From the NCBI GenBank assembly GCA_046727175.1, contig JBKPCD010000087.1, positions 1-27,407 of the forward strand: a stretch of 27,407 nt of DNA, written 5' to 3'. This document shows, piece after piece, positions 1-6,530 of the stretch (its first letter is position 1; every line of letters starts with the position of its first letter). Made by a program: the position numbers and the translations under genes. Origin of the DNA: JBKPCD01 sp046727175. GTDB lineage: Bacteria > Acidobacteriota > Vicinamibacteria > Vicinamibacterales > 2-12-FULL-66-21. The notes under the pieces are model-generated. The model did no database searches and had not been told where the DNA came from. It saw only the letters and a list, made by a program, of their open reading frames with translations.

Positions 1-2
1 CC

Positions 3-80
3 CTAGAACTCCATCGCCTGTTCCTGCGTGAGCTTCTGGCCGAGGAGATACGCGTTCAACTGCGTGATGCGGTTCGTCAT
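3..80 (-). pseudogene. Chimeric mini-ORF: membrane-protein start fused to an HhH fragment
   Basis: Read on the minus strand, ATG at 80-78 opens a 25-codon frame. It begins MTNR, the same first residues as the membrane protein starting at 5812. It then runs directly into ITQLNAYLLGQKLTQEQAM and EF, which matches residues 61-81 of the HhH protein at 4701-5327 (one substitution). The codon for Tyr82 (TAC) is replaced by TAG at 5-3. The fusion matches a deletion of the sequence equivalent to 5148-5802. Whether it is translated is unknown; it is most simply a rearrangement scar. More of the HhH copy may lie left of the window. Confidence 0.6.
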
Positions 81-135
81 GCGGCAGGGGTACGGGTCTT
101 CCAACGAAGCAGGACGAGGATGAAAGTATCACGAC
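4..135. repeat. Left copy of a duplicated segment, with internal deletion
   Basis: Positions 4-68 match 5083-5147 with two mismatches, and 70-135 match 5803-5868 with two mismatches. The two blocks touch here but are 655 bases apart in the right copy, so the left copy has lost the rest of the HhH 5' end and most of the membrane-protein gene. The second block contains the start codon and upstream leader of the membrane-protein gene. After 135 the copies diverge and similarity resumes at 335. Confidence 0.85.
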
Positions 136-496
136 ACTTGGACACGGAGCGACTATCGGGGCCGGCGTCATGGTGCCCATTGGCGCCAAGGCGCTTTTCT
201 TCTTTCGCGATGCCGAAGCAGTTAGGCCGTACGCGGGCGTGGGTGTAGGCTTCATGGATTCGAAGCGCCGATCCGTCTTTCCCACATTCACCTTGGGTCC
301 AGGTTCCCAGGTCATCCCTGGTCCGCCGGAGATCTTTCGCTATCACACGACGGGTGGCACGCTGGGGTTTGCGGTAGAAATGGATGCGCGCCTGATCCGT
401 CACCTGTCGCTGCTCGGCGACCTCACGCTCGACCTGGGTAGTCCCGAGGCGCTTGCGTCGACACGAGTGACGGTCGGAGCAGGGTGGCGGTTCTAA
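136..496 (+). pseudogene. 5'-truncated outer-membrane beta-barrel protein remnant
   Basis: The frame ending at 496 is open from upstream of 136 and reads as the C-terminal part of an outer-membrane beta barrel. It shows alternating glycine/aromatic strands (RPYAGVGVGF, GGTLGFAVEMDARL) and ends GAGWRF, a typical terminal strand with Phe last. No signal peptide or N-terminal strands are present. Coding-like sequence starts at the junction with the duplicated leader block (70-135), so the 5' end seems to have been lost there. An ATG at 170 could serve as a start but would give an unexported fragment. Bases 335-496 recur at 6011-6171. A full-length relative by type, SH3 plus barrel, is at 25252-26139. 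Confidence 0.6.
335..496 (+). repeat. Left copy of the barrel 3'-end repeat
   Basis: This 162-base block is nearly identical to 6011-6171, which lacks one T in a GGGTTTGCGG run. The similarity ends exactly at the stop codon. The block encodes the last ~54 residues of the barrel remnant. The right copy is therefore frameshifted relative to this one. Confidence 0.85.
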
Positions 497-553
497 CGGT
501 TAGGGCGCTTTGACTGATGTCGGCGATTGGGTTTAAGGAGCACGCTTGGGGGT

Positions 554-1852
554 TCACTTCCCGATTCCGTGCAGCGCGTCGGCCAATCGGTCGATGTCCT
601 GCTGAGTGGAGTAAACGTACGCCGATGCGCGAATGGCTTCGGCCGCGCCGAAGCGCTTGAGAAGCGGCATCGCTGCCATGTCGCCGGCTCTGACCGCAAT
701 CCCTTGTTCATCTAGCGCGCGCGCAACGTTCATCGGCGTGCGCCCCTCGAGTACAAAGGTGAACACCGGTACTCGGTTGTCGGCGCTGCGCGGGCCGATG
801 AGACGAAGCCGTGGAACACCTGCCAGTTGTTCGAGGCCGTGCCTGACCAGCGCCTGATCGTGTCGAGACAAGGCATCGTTCCCCGCCTCTTCGAAGAAGC
901 GAATGGCAGCCGCAAGACCAACAGGCCCTGCCACGTCAGGAGTTCCTGCCTGGAACTTTTGCGCGCCGTGCTCGAACTCCGCGTGGTCAAACTCGACGGC
1001 GTGAGCCATATTGCTGCCGACGTGGTACGGCGGCATCGAATCTAGCAGTTCGCGACGTCCCCAGAGGACGCCTGTCGCCATTGGCCCGAGCATCTTGTGC
1101 CCCGAGAAAATGTAAAAGTCACAGCCTAGATCCCGAACGTCGATTTTCAGGTGTGGCACGCCTTGCGCTCCATCCACGACGACGCGCGCTCCGGCCGCGT
1201 GCGCCTGCGCGCAAATCTCCTTGATCGGATTGACAGCGCCGAGCACGTTAGAGACGTGCGTTAACGCGACAATCCGAGTTCGTGTCGAAAGCGCTTTCCT
1301 GACCGCTTGTGGCTCGAGCCGTCCTTCGTCGGTAACGTCGACGACGCGAACATCGGCGCCGCGCTCGCGCGCGAGCCTCGTCCAGGGCATCAAGTTTGAC
1401 GAATGTTCCGCGATCGACAGGACGATCTCGTCGCCGTCTTTCAGGTTCGTGGGCCCCCAGGCCGACGCCACCAGGTTGACGCCTTCAGTTGTGCCGCGAA
1501 CAAATACGATCTCGGACGAATCGGCGGCGTTGATAAAACGGGCGACCGTTTGGCGCGCAGCCGCCAAGTGATCCGCGGCACGACTGGCGAGTGTGTGCAC
1601 GCGCGAAGGATTGGCGTTGTCCAACGAGTAGTACTGCACGAGCGCGTCAATGACAGACTGTGGCCGGAGCGTCGTCGCCGCGCTGTCCAGGTAGGTCAGC
1701 GGACGTCCATTGAGGGACTGTCGAAGTGCAGGAAACACAGACGGCCACGTTGTGCTCGCATCGCTGCCTTGTGCGCTGGTTAGGGTGCCATCGCTCGCGA
1801 GAACCGGCGCGGCGAGGCATAGACCAACAAACCGCCGACGACTGGAATCCAC
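554..1852 (-). CDS. Tat-exported SufS-like class V aminotransferase-fold PLP enzyme lacking the desulfurase cysteine
   Basis: The protein is 432 residues if it starts at GTG 1852, which lies six bases after AGGAGG (1864-1859). A longer open frame to 1969 has no such site and includes the promoter region. The N-terminus reads SSRRRFVGLCLAAPVLA, a twin-arginine (Tat) signal, so export to the periplasm is likely. The fold is that of cysteine desulfurases: an active-site His in AEHSSN (His150), Asp227 and Gln230 in DGAQ, and the Schiff-base lysine in SGHKMLGP (Lys253). The canonical RxGHHCAxP loop is RAGDMAAMP, so the persulfide-forming cysteine is Ala393 and the preceding histidines are gone. 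A classic SufS reaction is therefore unlikely; lyase, racemase or another PLP chemistry is possible. It is divergent from chrB. Confidence 0.85.
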   Translation of the reverse strand: MDSSRRRFVGLCLAAPVLASDGTLTSAQGSDASTTWPSVFPALRQSLNGRPLTYLDSAATTLRPQSVIDALVQYYSLDNANPSRVHTLASRAADHLAAARQTVARFINAADSSEIVFVRGTTEGVNLVASAWGPTNLKDGDEIVLSIAEHSSNLMPWTRLARERGADVRVVDVTDEGRLEPQAVRKALSTRTRIVALTHVSNVLGAVNPIKEICAQAHAAGARVVVDGAQGVPHLKIDVRDLGCDFYIFSGHKMLGPMATGVLWGRRELLDSMPPYHVGSNMAHAVEFDHAEFEHGAQKFQAGTPDVAGPVGLAAAIRFFEEAGNDALSRHDQALVRHGLEQLAGVPRLRLIGPRSADNRVPVFTFVLEGRTPMNVARALDEQGIAVRAGDMAAMPLLKRFGAAEAIRASAYVYSTQQDIDRLADALHGIGK

Positions 1853-1857
1853 GTCAT

Positions 1858-1864
1858 TCCTCCT
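1858..1864 (-). promoter_or_regulatory. Ribosome binding site that fixes the SufS-like start
   Basis: On the minus strand AGGAGG is followed by AATGAC and then GTG (1852-1850). This is the only well-spaced Shine-Dalgarno site upstream of the Tat signal and supports GTG rather than the ATG at 1969. Confidence 0.75.
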
Positions 1865-1946
1865 GGAACCCTCCGCGGCCTTCGGGCCCTGAACTGTTTG
1901 GTCTTCGGCATCGATCGGACGAGTTCCTCCCCCAAGGCATTTACTA

Positions 1947-1985
1947 CTGTAACAGTTATTGTATAGCATGAAACTAACGTTACAA
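1947..1985. promoter_or_regulatory. Divergent promoter/operator between the SufS-like gene and chrB
   Basis: On the minus strand TTGTAA (1985-1980) and TACAAT (1963-1958) are separated by 16 bases, a good sigma-70-like promoter for the SufS-like gene with a leader of about 100 bases. The palindrome CTGTAACAG (1947-1955) overlaps the expected start point, and TGTAAC (1948-1953) is inverted against GTTACA (1979-1984). No equally good plus-strand promoter was found. ChrB proteins have been reported as chromate-responsive regulators, so control by the neighbouring chrB product is possible, but this is inference. Confidence 0.45.
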
Positions 1986-2005
1986 CGATAGAAACGACGT
2001 GGAAC

Positions 2006-3106
2006 ATGACCCAGCCTTCACCCGCTGATCGGTTGCCAACCTCGACACCTGCGCCGAACCATCGCCGCTGGTTGCTGTTCATCCATCAACTGCCTTCGCA
2101 GCCGTCGAACCTCAGAGTCACGACCTGGCGACGGCTCCAGCAGATCGGTGCGATTGCGCTGAAACAAGCCGTATATGCCCTTCCCGATACGCCCGATGCA
2201 CGAGAGGATTTCGAGTGGTTGAAGACCGAAGTCAAGGCGGCTGGAGGTGATGCAACGGTCTTCGCGGCCGACAACGTCGATGCCTGGTCCGACGATGCGC
2301 TCGTCGAGGAGTTCAGGCGAATGCGACAGGAAATCTACGACGAACTCGCGAGAGACATCGAACAGGCGTTGAAGCGCGCGAGCCGCGCGCGGCGACCGAA
2401 GGGCACGCGGGCGCCAGCGCTCCGCCGTCTGCTCGACATCTTTCGTGAGCGTCTGGTTGCGGCCGAGAAGATCGACTTCTTCGGCAGCGCGGGACGCGAT
2501 CGTGTCCTCACCGTGCTTCGTCAACTCGAGGACCGGATTGCCGGTCCGAGCCGACCGCCAGCCCCAGCCGAAACAGGCTCCTCTGGAAGGATGGCGTCGT
2601 TTCAAGGGCGCTTCTGGATTACGCGGCCTCGGCCAGGCGTCGATCGAATGGCTTCGGCCTGGTTGATTCGGCGCTTCATTGACCGACAGGCCCGATTTGG
2701 CTTCGCAGCCGATCGGGAATCCGTGCCTGATCACGACGTGCCGTTTGACATGTTCGGGGTCGAATTCAGCCACAAGGGCGAGCGCTGCACCTTCGAAACG
2801 CTGTGCTCGGTCTTCGGCATCGAGGAACCCGCGCTTTCGAGAATAGCCGCGATCGTCCACGACCTCGATCTGAAGGACGGCAAGTTTGGCGCACCCGAAT
2901 GCAGCACCGTGGGCGCGATCATCGATGGGCTGCAGCTGGCGTATCAGGACGACGACGCACTCCTTGAACAGGGTATGACGCTCTTCGACTCGCTGTACCG
3001 CTCTTTCGAACGATCGGACCGTTCAACCGGACCAAGACTGACAGCCAAGCCGAAACGCCAGGGCACTGCGGGACCCAATCTGAGGCAAGGCAAGAAGGGA
3101 CGGTGA
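2006..3106 (+). CDS. chrB: Chromate resistance protein ChrB (N- and C-terminal domains)
   Basis: The protein has 366 residues. Residues ~20-110 (HRRWLLFIHQLPSQPSNLRV onward) match the ChrB N-terminal domain. A charged helical linker follows, and residues ~205-345 (RFWITRPRPGVDRMASAWLI, FDMFGVEFSHKGERCTFETL, AAIVHDLDLKDGKF) match the ChrB C-terminal domain. ChrB family members sense chromate and regulate or assist chromate efflux by ChrA. No ChrA transporter lies in the window, which is unusual. The start ATG has only a weak upstream GTGGAAC. The gene is divergent from a Tat-exported PLP enzyme across a palindrome-rich promoter. Family assignment is firm; the chromate role here is inferred. 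Confidence 0.88.
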   Translation: MTQPSPADRLPTSTPAPNHRRWLLFIHQLPSQPSNLRVTTWRRLQQIGAIALKQAVYALPDTPDAREDFEWLKTEVKAAGGDATVFAADNVDAWSDDALVEEFRRMRQEIYDELARDIEQALKRASRARRPKGTRAPALRRLLDIFRERLVAAEKIDFFGSAGRDRVLTVLRQLEDRIAGPSRPPAPAETGSSGRMASFQGRFWITRPRPGVDRMASAWLIRRFIDRQARFGFAADRESVPDHDVPFDMFGVEFSHKGERCTFETLCSVFGIEEPALSRIAAIVHDLDLKDGKFGAPECSTVGAIIDGLQLAYQDDDALLEQGMTLFDSLYRSFERSDRSTGPRLTAKPKRQGTAGPNLRQGKKGR

Positions 3107-3110
3107 GAGC

Positions 3111-3151
3111 GGACGACGGTCAATAGTGCGGCGCGTTACGCCGTGTCGTCC
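3111..3151 (+). terminator. Two-tier hairpin just after chrB
   Basis: GGACGAC (3111-3117) pairs with GTCGTCC (3145-3151), and inside it CGGCG (3129-3133) pairs with CGCCG (3139-3143) around a five-base loop. It begins five bases after the chrB stop. There is no U-tract, so it is only a possible terminator or mRNA-stabilising structure. Confidence 0.35.
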
Positions 3152-3429
3152 TGCGAAATATTCCGCCTGTCGCGTGGGTTTTTGCGCGTGGTCTCTCGTC
3201 TTGCCATAGCGTCGTCCCATCCCACTCGGCCCTGCGTAACGAATCGAGCGTCGCTCTGAATCCGACCTCCGGCTCGGCATATGCATCCGGGCACCATTCG
3301 AGGAAACGAGCGTTATACGGCTGGACCCGGCGGCGTCCTACATCCCGTCGCGGACTTCCGCCAGCGCGAGGAGGAGTGCAGGGGATCCCCGGAATCCATG
3401 TCGTGGGATCGCACGCTGAAGGAGGGGTC
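3152..3429. other. Intergenic stretch without a recognisable gene
   Basis: Between the chrB hairpin and the ABM gene no frame shows coding character in keeping with a known family. No convincing promoter was identified, although the ABM operon is expected to have one here. Confidence 0.5.
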
Positions 3430-3891
3430 ATGCCGACTCTCGAGGTCTTCGCACATTTGACAGTTCGACCGGGACAGCTGGAAGGCTTCAAAAAGCAAGC
3501 GGCTGAGTGCATCAGGATCACGAAGGAGAAGGACACACGAACGCTGCGCTACGACTGGTTCCTCACGAGCGATGGCACGGAGTGCGAGGTTCATGAGGCG
3601 TACACCGGGCCGGAGGGGCTGATCGAGCACAACAGCCACATCCTCGAAGCGCGGACCAAGTTGTTCAAGGACTACGCTGACAACCACTTCATGACCGTGT
3701 ACGGAGAAGCCTCCCAGCCGCTGCTCGAGCTGTTCAAGGCACATGGAGTCGGTTTCAAGTGGTTCTACTTCGTTCAGGGGCTGGAGCCAGCCGCCGCGAC
3801 CCTAGAGACGCGGCTCTGGCCCCAGGACGTCGAGACGATCTGCGCGGCCGCGCGGCAGGCTGACACCAGAGCGGCGGGAGGTTCTCGATGA
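3430..3891 (+). CDS. Antibiotic biosynthesis monooxygenase (ABM)-domain protein
   Basis: The protein is 153 residues from ATG 3430, which follows AAGGAGG (3419-3425). An in-frame ATG at 3376 lacks a ribosome site. Residues 3-95 show the small ferredoxin-like ABM fold: EVFAHLTVRPGQLEGFKKQA, then TLRYDWFLTSDGTECEVHEAY, then GLIEHNSHILEARTKLFKDY. ABM proteins are cofactor-free quinol or polyketide monooxygenases, or haem-degrading relatives, usually dimers. The C-terminal ~55 residues go beyond a minimal ABM domain. The stop overlaps the next start as ATGA, so translation is coupled to the CoA-binding gene. Substrate cannot be told from sequence. Confidence 0.75.
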   Translation: MPTLEVFAHLTVRPGQLEGFKKQAAECIRITKEKDTRTLRYDWFLTSDGTECEVHEAYTGPEGLIEHNSHILEARTKLFKDYADNHFMTVYGEASQPLLELFKAHGVGFKWFYFVQGLEPAAATLETRLWPQDVETICAAARQADTRAAGGSR

Positions 3892-4382
3892 CACCTGCTA
3901 TGACGACAACAACCCTTGACGCGAAGGTGCACGATTTTCTCGCGCAGAGACGCATCGCGGTTGCGGGAGTATCGCGCGACAACAACCACCACCCGGCCAG
4001 CAATCTCATCTATCGCCGGTTGAAAAGGAACGGGCATGACGTCTTCGCGGTGAACCCCCACATGCAGACCTTCGACGGCGATCGCTGTTATCCAGACGTG
4101 CAGTCGATCCCGGACGGGGTCGACGGCGTGGTGGTCGTCACGCGACCTGAGACCACGGCGCGGATCGTGCGCGACTGCAACGATGCCGGGGTCCGCCGCG
4201 TGTGGATGCACCAATCCATTGGCAGGGGATCGAGTGTCTCGCCCGAGGCAGTCGAGTACTGCCGTAAACACGACATCAGTGTGATCGCCGGCGCCTGCCC
4301 GATGATGTACGTCGACGGCGTCGACTCCGGACACGCGTGCATGCGCTGGCTCCTCAAACTCACAGGAGGACTGCCGACATGA
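3888..4382 (+). CDS. CoA-binding domain protein (YccU-like Rossmann fold)
   Basis: The protein is 164 residues. It opens with a Rossmann strand-glycine turn, RRIAVAGVSRDNNHHPASN, followed by LKRNGHDVFAVNPHMQTFDG and then DGVDGVVVVTRPETTARIV, VWMHQSIGRGSSV and ISVIAGACPMMYV. This is the pattern of the single-domain CoA_binding_2 family, related to the N-terminal domain of succinyl-CoA synthetase alpha. Such proteins bind CoA or a nucleotide, but no reaction is established for most of them. The start ATG overlaps the ABM stop (ATGA), and its own stop overlaps another ATG at 4379. An alternative start at ATG 3900 would drop four residues. Confidence 0.8.
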   Translation: MTPAMTTTTLDAKVHDFLAQRRIAVAGVSRDNNHHPASNLIYRRLKRNGHDVFAVNPHMQTFDGDRCYPDVQSIPDGVDGVVVVTRPETTARIVRDCNDAGVRRVWMHQSIGRGSSVSPEAVEYCRKHDISVIAGACPMMYVDGVDSGHACMRWLLKLTGGLPT

Positions 4383-4457
4383 AGCGGCGCCAGATTGCCT
4401 GGATCCTCATCCTCATCGGGGATGTCGGATACATCGCGTCGGGCGCGATGGCGGCGC
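4379..4457 (+). pseudogene. N-terminal fragment of a small membrane protein
   Basis: ATG at 4379 overlaps the preceding stop as ATGA and lies nine bases after AGGAGG (4364-4369), so a third coupled gene clearly begins here. It reads MKRRQIAWILILIGDVGYI then ASGAMAA, a charged start plus one membrane helix. After about 4457 the frame turns into an arginine/serine-rich translation that crosses antisense to the ABM remnant and the HhH gene. The reading frame there is therefore probably not native. Another frame (4453-4545) is GC3-rich but unrecognised. Most likely the gene was cut off or frameshifted during the rearrangement. Confidence 0.5.
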
Positions 4458-4534
4458 GGCGACGATCACGCGTGCGTCCTCGGTCAACGAGTCGGTGCGC
4501 GCGATCGACGCCACAGCACTCGCGAATGGTGCGG

Positions 4535-4699
4535 TTACGCCGGCAGCTTGGCGCCCAGCACTTCCAGCGGCTCGATGGCCGGAGGCACCGCGAACAGCGC
4601 GGGCGCCTGCGCCATCAGGGCCTGCGCAATCGGCCCGGCGAGGTGACGTTGCCGACCAGATTCGTCAGCGAATGCGTCGAAGATGGCGAACGTGGTGAC
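4535..4699 (-). pseudogene. 3' half of a second ABM/quinol monooxygenase gene
   Basis: The minus-strand frame from 4699 to the TAA at 4537-4535 reads FAIFDAFADESGRQRHLAGP then IAQALMAQAPALF and AIEPLEVLGAKLPA. This is the recognisable C-terminal half of YgiN-like ABM proteins (typically FGIFDTFADEAGRxAHLxGP with a final VDVLAAKLP-like strand). The N-terminal half is missing: the frame meets a stop four codons upstream and the HhH gene ends at 4701. Only 55 codons of the usual ~100 remain. It is unlike the ABM gene at 3430 in detail, so it was an independent gene. Confidence 0.7.
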
Positions 4700-4700
4700 C

Positions 4701-5327
4701 TCAATCGATCACGACGTAGCGCCAGAGGCGCTCGGCCTCTTTGACACCGACGTACTTGCCGATTTCTTTCAGGAACTGTTCCTTCGTCTTCCACGGACGG
4801 TATTCCTTGAACTCGCGCACCATGCGCTGACCGGCGCCCGGGATGCTGAGGAGGTCCTCGTCACTTGCGGTATTCAGCCGCACCGGGATGAACGTGTACT
4901 GTGCCAGCTGGGCCGCCTTCTCTTCCCCCACGTACTTGCCGATTTCCTTCGCGAATTGCCCGTACGACTTCCAGGGCCGGTACTCGGCGAATTCGCGCAC
5001 CATTCGTTTGCCGGCGCCGGGCACGAGCAAGATCTCCTCGGGCGAGGCCGTATTCAGATTGATGTGCACGAAGGCCTTGCCGTAGAACTCCATCGCCTGT
5101 TCCTGCGTGAGCTTCTGGCCGAGGAGATACGCATTCAACTCCGTGATACTCGCAAACGGCCTCTTCCCGACCAGCCCCTTGACGATTGCGGCGTTCATGT
5201 GAGGAAACGTGGCCAGGTCTTTCTCGGCGACCGTGTTCGCGTCGACGACGCCGAGCGATTTGCCGACCTGGGCCTGCGCGAGTGCGCTCGTCATCAGTAA
5301 CGCGGCAGCAACTGCGATCGTCTTCAT
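4701..5327 (-). CDS. Secreted ComEA-like helix-hairpin-helix protein
   Basis: The protein is 208 residues with a cleavable signal peptide (MKTIAVAAALLMTSALAQA). Three helix-hairpin-helix regions follow: ~24-82, then 91-134 and 151-194. The last two are near-identical tandem repeats, sharing LNTAS, PGAGxRMVREFxEYRPWK and FxKEIGKYVG at a 60-residue offset. HhH motifs with LNTAS and a PGxG hairpin are typical of ComEA, which binds DNA in the periplasm during uptake. This protein has no membrane anchor and is larger than minimal ComEA, so a soluble periplasmic nucleic-acid-binding role is inferred. AGGAG (5338-5334) precedes the ATG by seven bases and overlaps the end of the upstream membrane gene, so the two form an operon. 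Confidence 0.82.
   Translation of the reverse strand: MKTIAVAAALLMTSALAQAQVGKSLGVVDANTVAEKDLATFPHMNAAIVKGLVGKRPFASITELNAYLLGQKLTQEQAMEFYGKAFVHINLNTASPEEILLVPGAGKRMVREFAEYRPWKSYGQFAKEIGKYVGEEKAAQLAQYTFIPVRLNTASDEDLLSIPGAGQRMVREFKEYRPWKTKEQFLKEIGKYVGVKEAERLWRYVVID
5083..5147. repeat. Right copy of duplicated block 1 (inside the HhH gene)
   Basis: This block matches 4-68 at 63 of 65 positions. Here it encodes residues ~61-82 of an intact HhH gene. In the left copy the Tyr82 codon has become a stop. Confidence 0.85.
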
Positions 5328-5336
5328 CGTGTGCTC

Positions 5337-5812
5337 CTATTCAGTCGATTCGTGCGAGACGCGGGAACGCAACGCGGGATGTCGATACGTATAGAGCAGT
5401 CCAAGCAATCCAAGCTGAATCATGCTCGCTGGAGCCAACGCCGGAGGCGCTTTGGCTCTCATGACTTTCACGACCAGCGCCCAGCCCGCGAGCGTTGGAT
5501 CGATCTCGCGCTGGAACTCGCGGTTGCCCCTGTAGTGCAGCAGAATACCGGCACCTCCTGCGACGATGAAGCAAGCCATGACGATCCGGAGGACGATTAC
5601 GGCGCGTCCGCCGCTGCTGACCGATACCCAGACCACGACCACCAGCGACGCGGCGATGAGCGCGAGCGGCGGAAGCTGCCAGACATCCTCGTAGTGATCG
5701 AGAAGGAGGAGATCGGTGGCTGTGCCGATCATCCCGATGCCGAGCAGGAGCAGGAGCAATCGCCGGACGGTGGTCAACGCAGCAGGTTCCGACCGTTCCG
5801 GACGGTTCGTCA
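5337..5812 (-). CDS. Small integral membrane protein, unknown function
   Basis: The protein is 158 residues from ATG 5812 (MTNRPERSEPAALTTVRRLL). An in-frame TTG at 5837 is possible, but neither start has a clear ribosome site. It has about four hydrophobic helices: LLLLLLGIGMIGTATDLLLL, LALIAASLVVVVWVSV, AVIVLRIVMACFIVAGGAGI and a last one at IQLGLLGLLYTY. A polar stretch, HYRGNREFQREIDPTLAG, separates the last two. I do not recognise the family. Its stop lies ten bases before the HhH start, so the two are probably co-transcribed. The start codon and about 56 upstream bases are conserved in the left duplicate (70-135), which suggests the promoter or leader lies there. Confidence 0.7.
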
Positions 5813-5868
5813 TGCGGCAGGGGTACGGGTCTTCCAACGAAGCAGAACGAGGATAAAAGTATCACGAC
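5803..5868. repeat. Right copy of duplicated block 2 (membrane gene start and leader)
   Basis: This block matches 70-135 at 64 of 66 positions. It covers the first codons of the membrane-protein gene and the region upstream of it on the minus strand. Confidence 0.85.
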
Positions 5869-6010
5869 GGTCCGTGGACGCTGCCCCGGTGAGCCAATCT
5901 GGCGGTCGATCACGCATTCCTGCCAGAGATGCTCATGGCGCTCAGGTTGTTCCTCGTCGGGTGCTCGCCGTCGGCACGCCGCAGTCGTCCGCAGGACACA
6001 GAACACAAGT

Positions 6011-6171
6011 TTTCGCTATCACACGACGGGTGGCACGCTGGGGTTGCGGTAGGAATGGATGCGCGCCTGATCCGACACCTGTCGCTGCTCGGCGACCTCA
6101 CGCTCGACCTGGGTAGTCCCGAGGCGCTTGCGTCGACACGATTGACGGTCGGAGCAGGGTGGCGGTTTTAG
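6011..6171 (+). pseudogene. Frameshifted right copy of the barrel 3' end
   Basis: This is a copy of 335-496 with one base missing from a T run, so the first ~15 codons are out of frame with the C-terminal MDARLIRHLSLLGDLTLDLG and GAGWRF. The region 5869-6010 just before it has no similarity to 136-334, and I do not recognise it. The fragment cannot make a barrel and is a decayed remnant. Confidence 0.75.
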
Positions 6172-6530
6172 GCACCTTGCAAGGCTGGCGTTGTCGCGAG
6201 ACAAACCAGGTCGCTCTCGTCATTTCGGCGCGAACGCCAGGCGCACGTCTCCGGGCATTCTCCGAACCGTGAATAGCCCGGAGTTCACAAATGCCATCCC
6301 TCGCAATGGCTCCTCTCACGTGTCGTGCACGTCTCTGCCCAGCCCTATACCGATGTGCAGCCTCACACCACATTGCATACCGCAGCTTGCATGCCACATC
6401 GTGTTAGCGCACAACGGGTGAAGCAACAATGATGCACGCCTTGCAACGAATGTATCGCCCGGCTTGCGTATGCCTGGCCGCACCGAAGATTGACGCGGTA
6501 TGATTCTACGGCCCACGCGGGAGGAGAATC
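6172..6530. other. Intergenic region before the TPR gene
   Basis: No gene was recognised in these 359 bases. A TATGAT (6500-6505) about 25 bases before the TPR start could be a -10 element, but no matching -35 is evident. Confidence 0.4.

Noticed and set aside
1853..1969. ATG 1969 as start of the SufS-like gene
   Set aside because: It falls within the predicted promoter and puts 39 unrelated residues before the Tat signal; GTG 1852 has AGGAGG at correct spacing.
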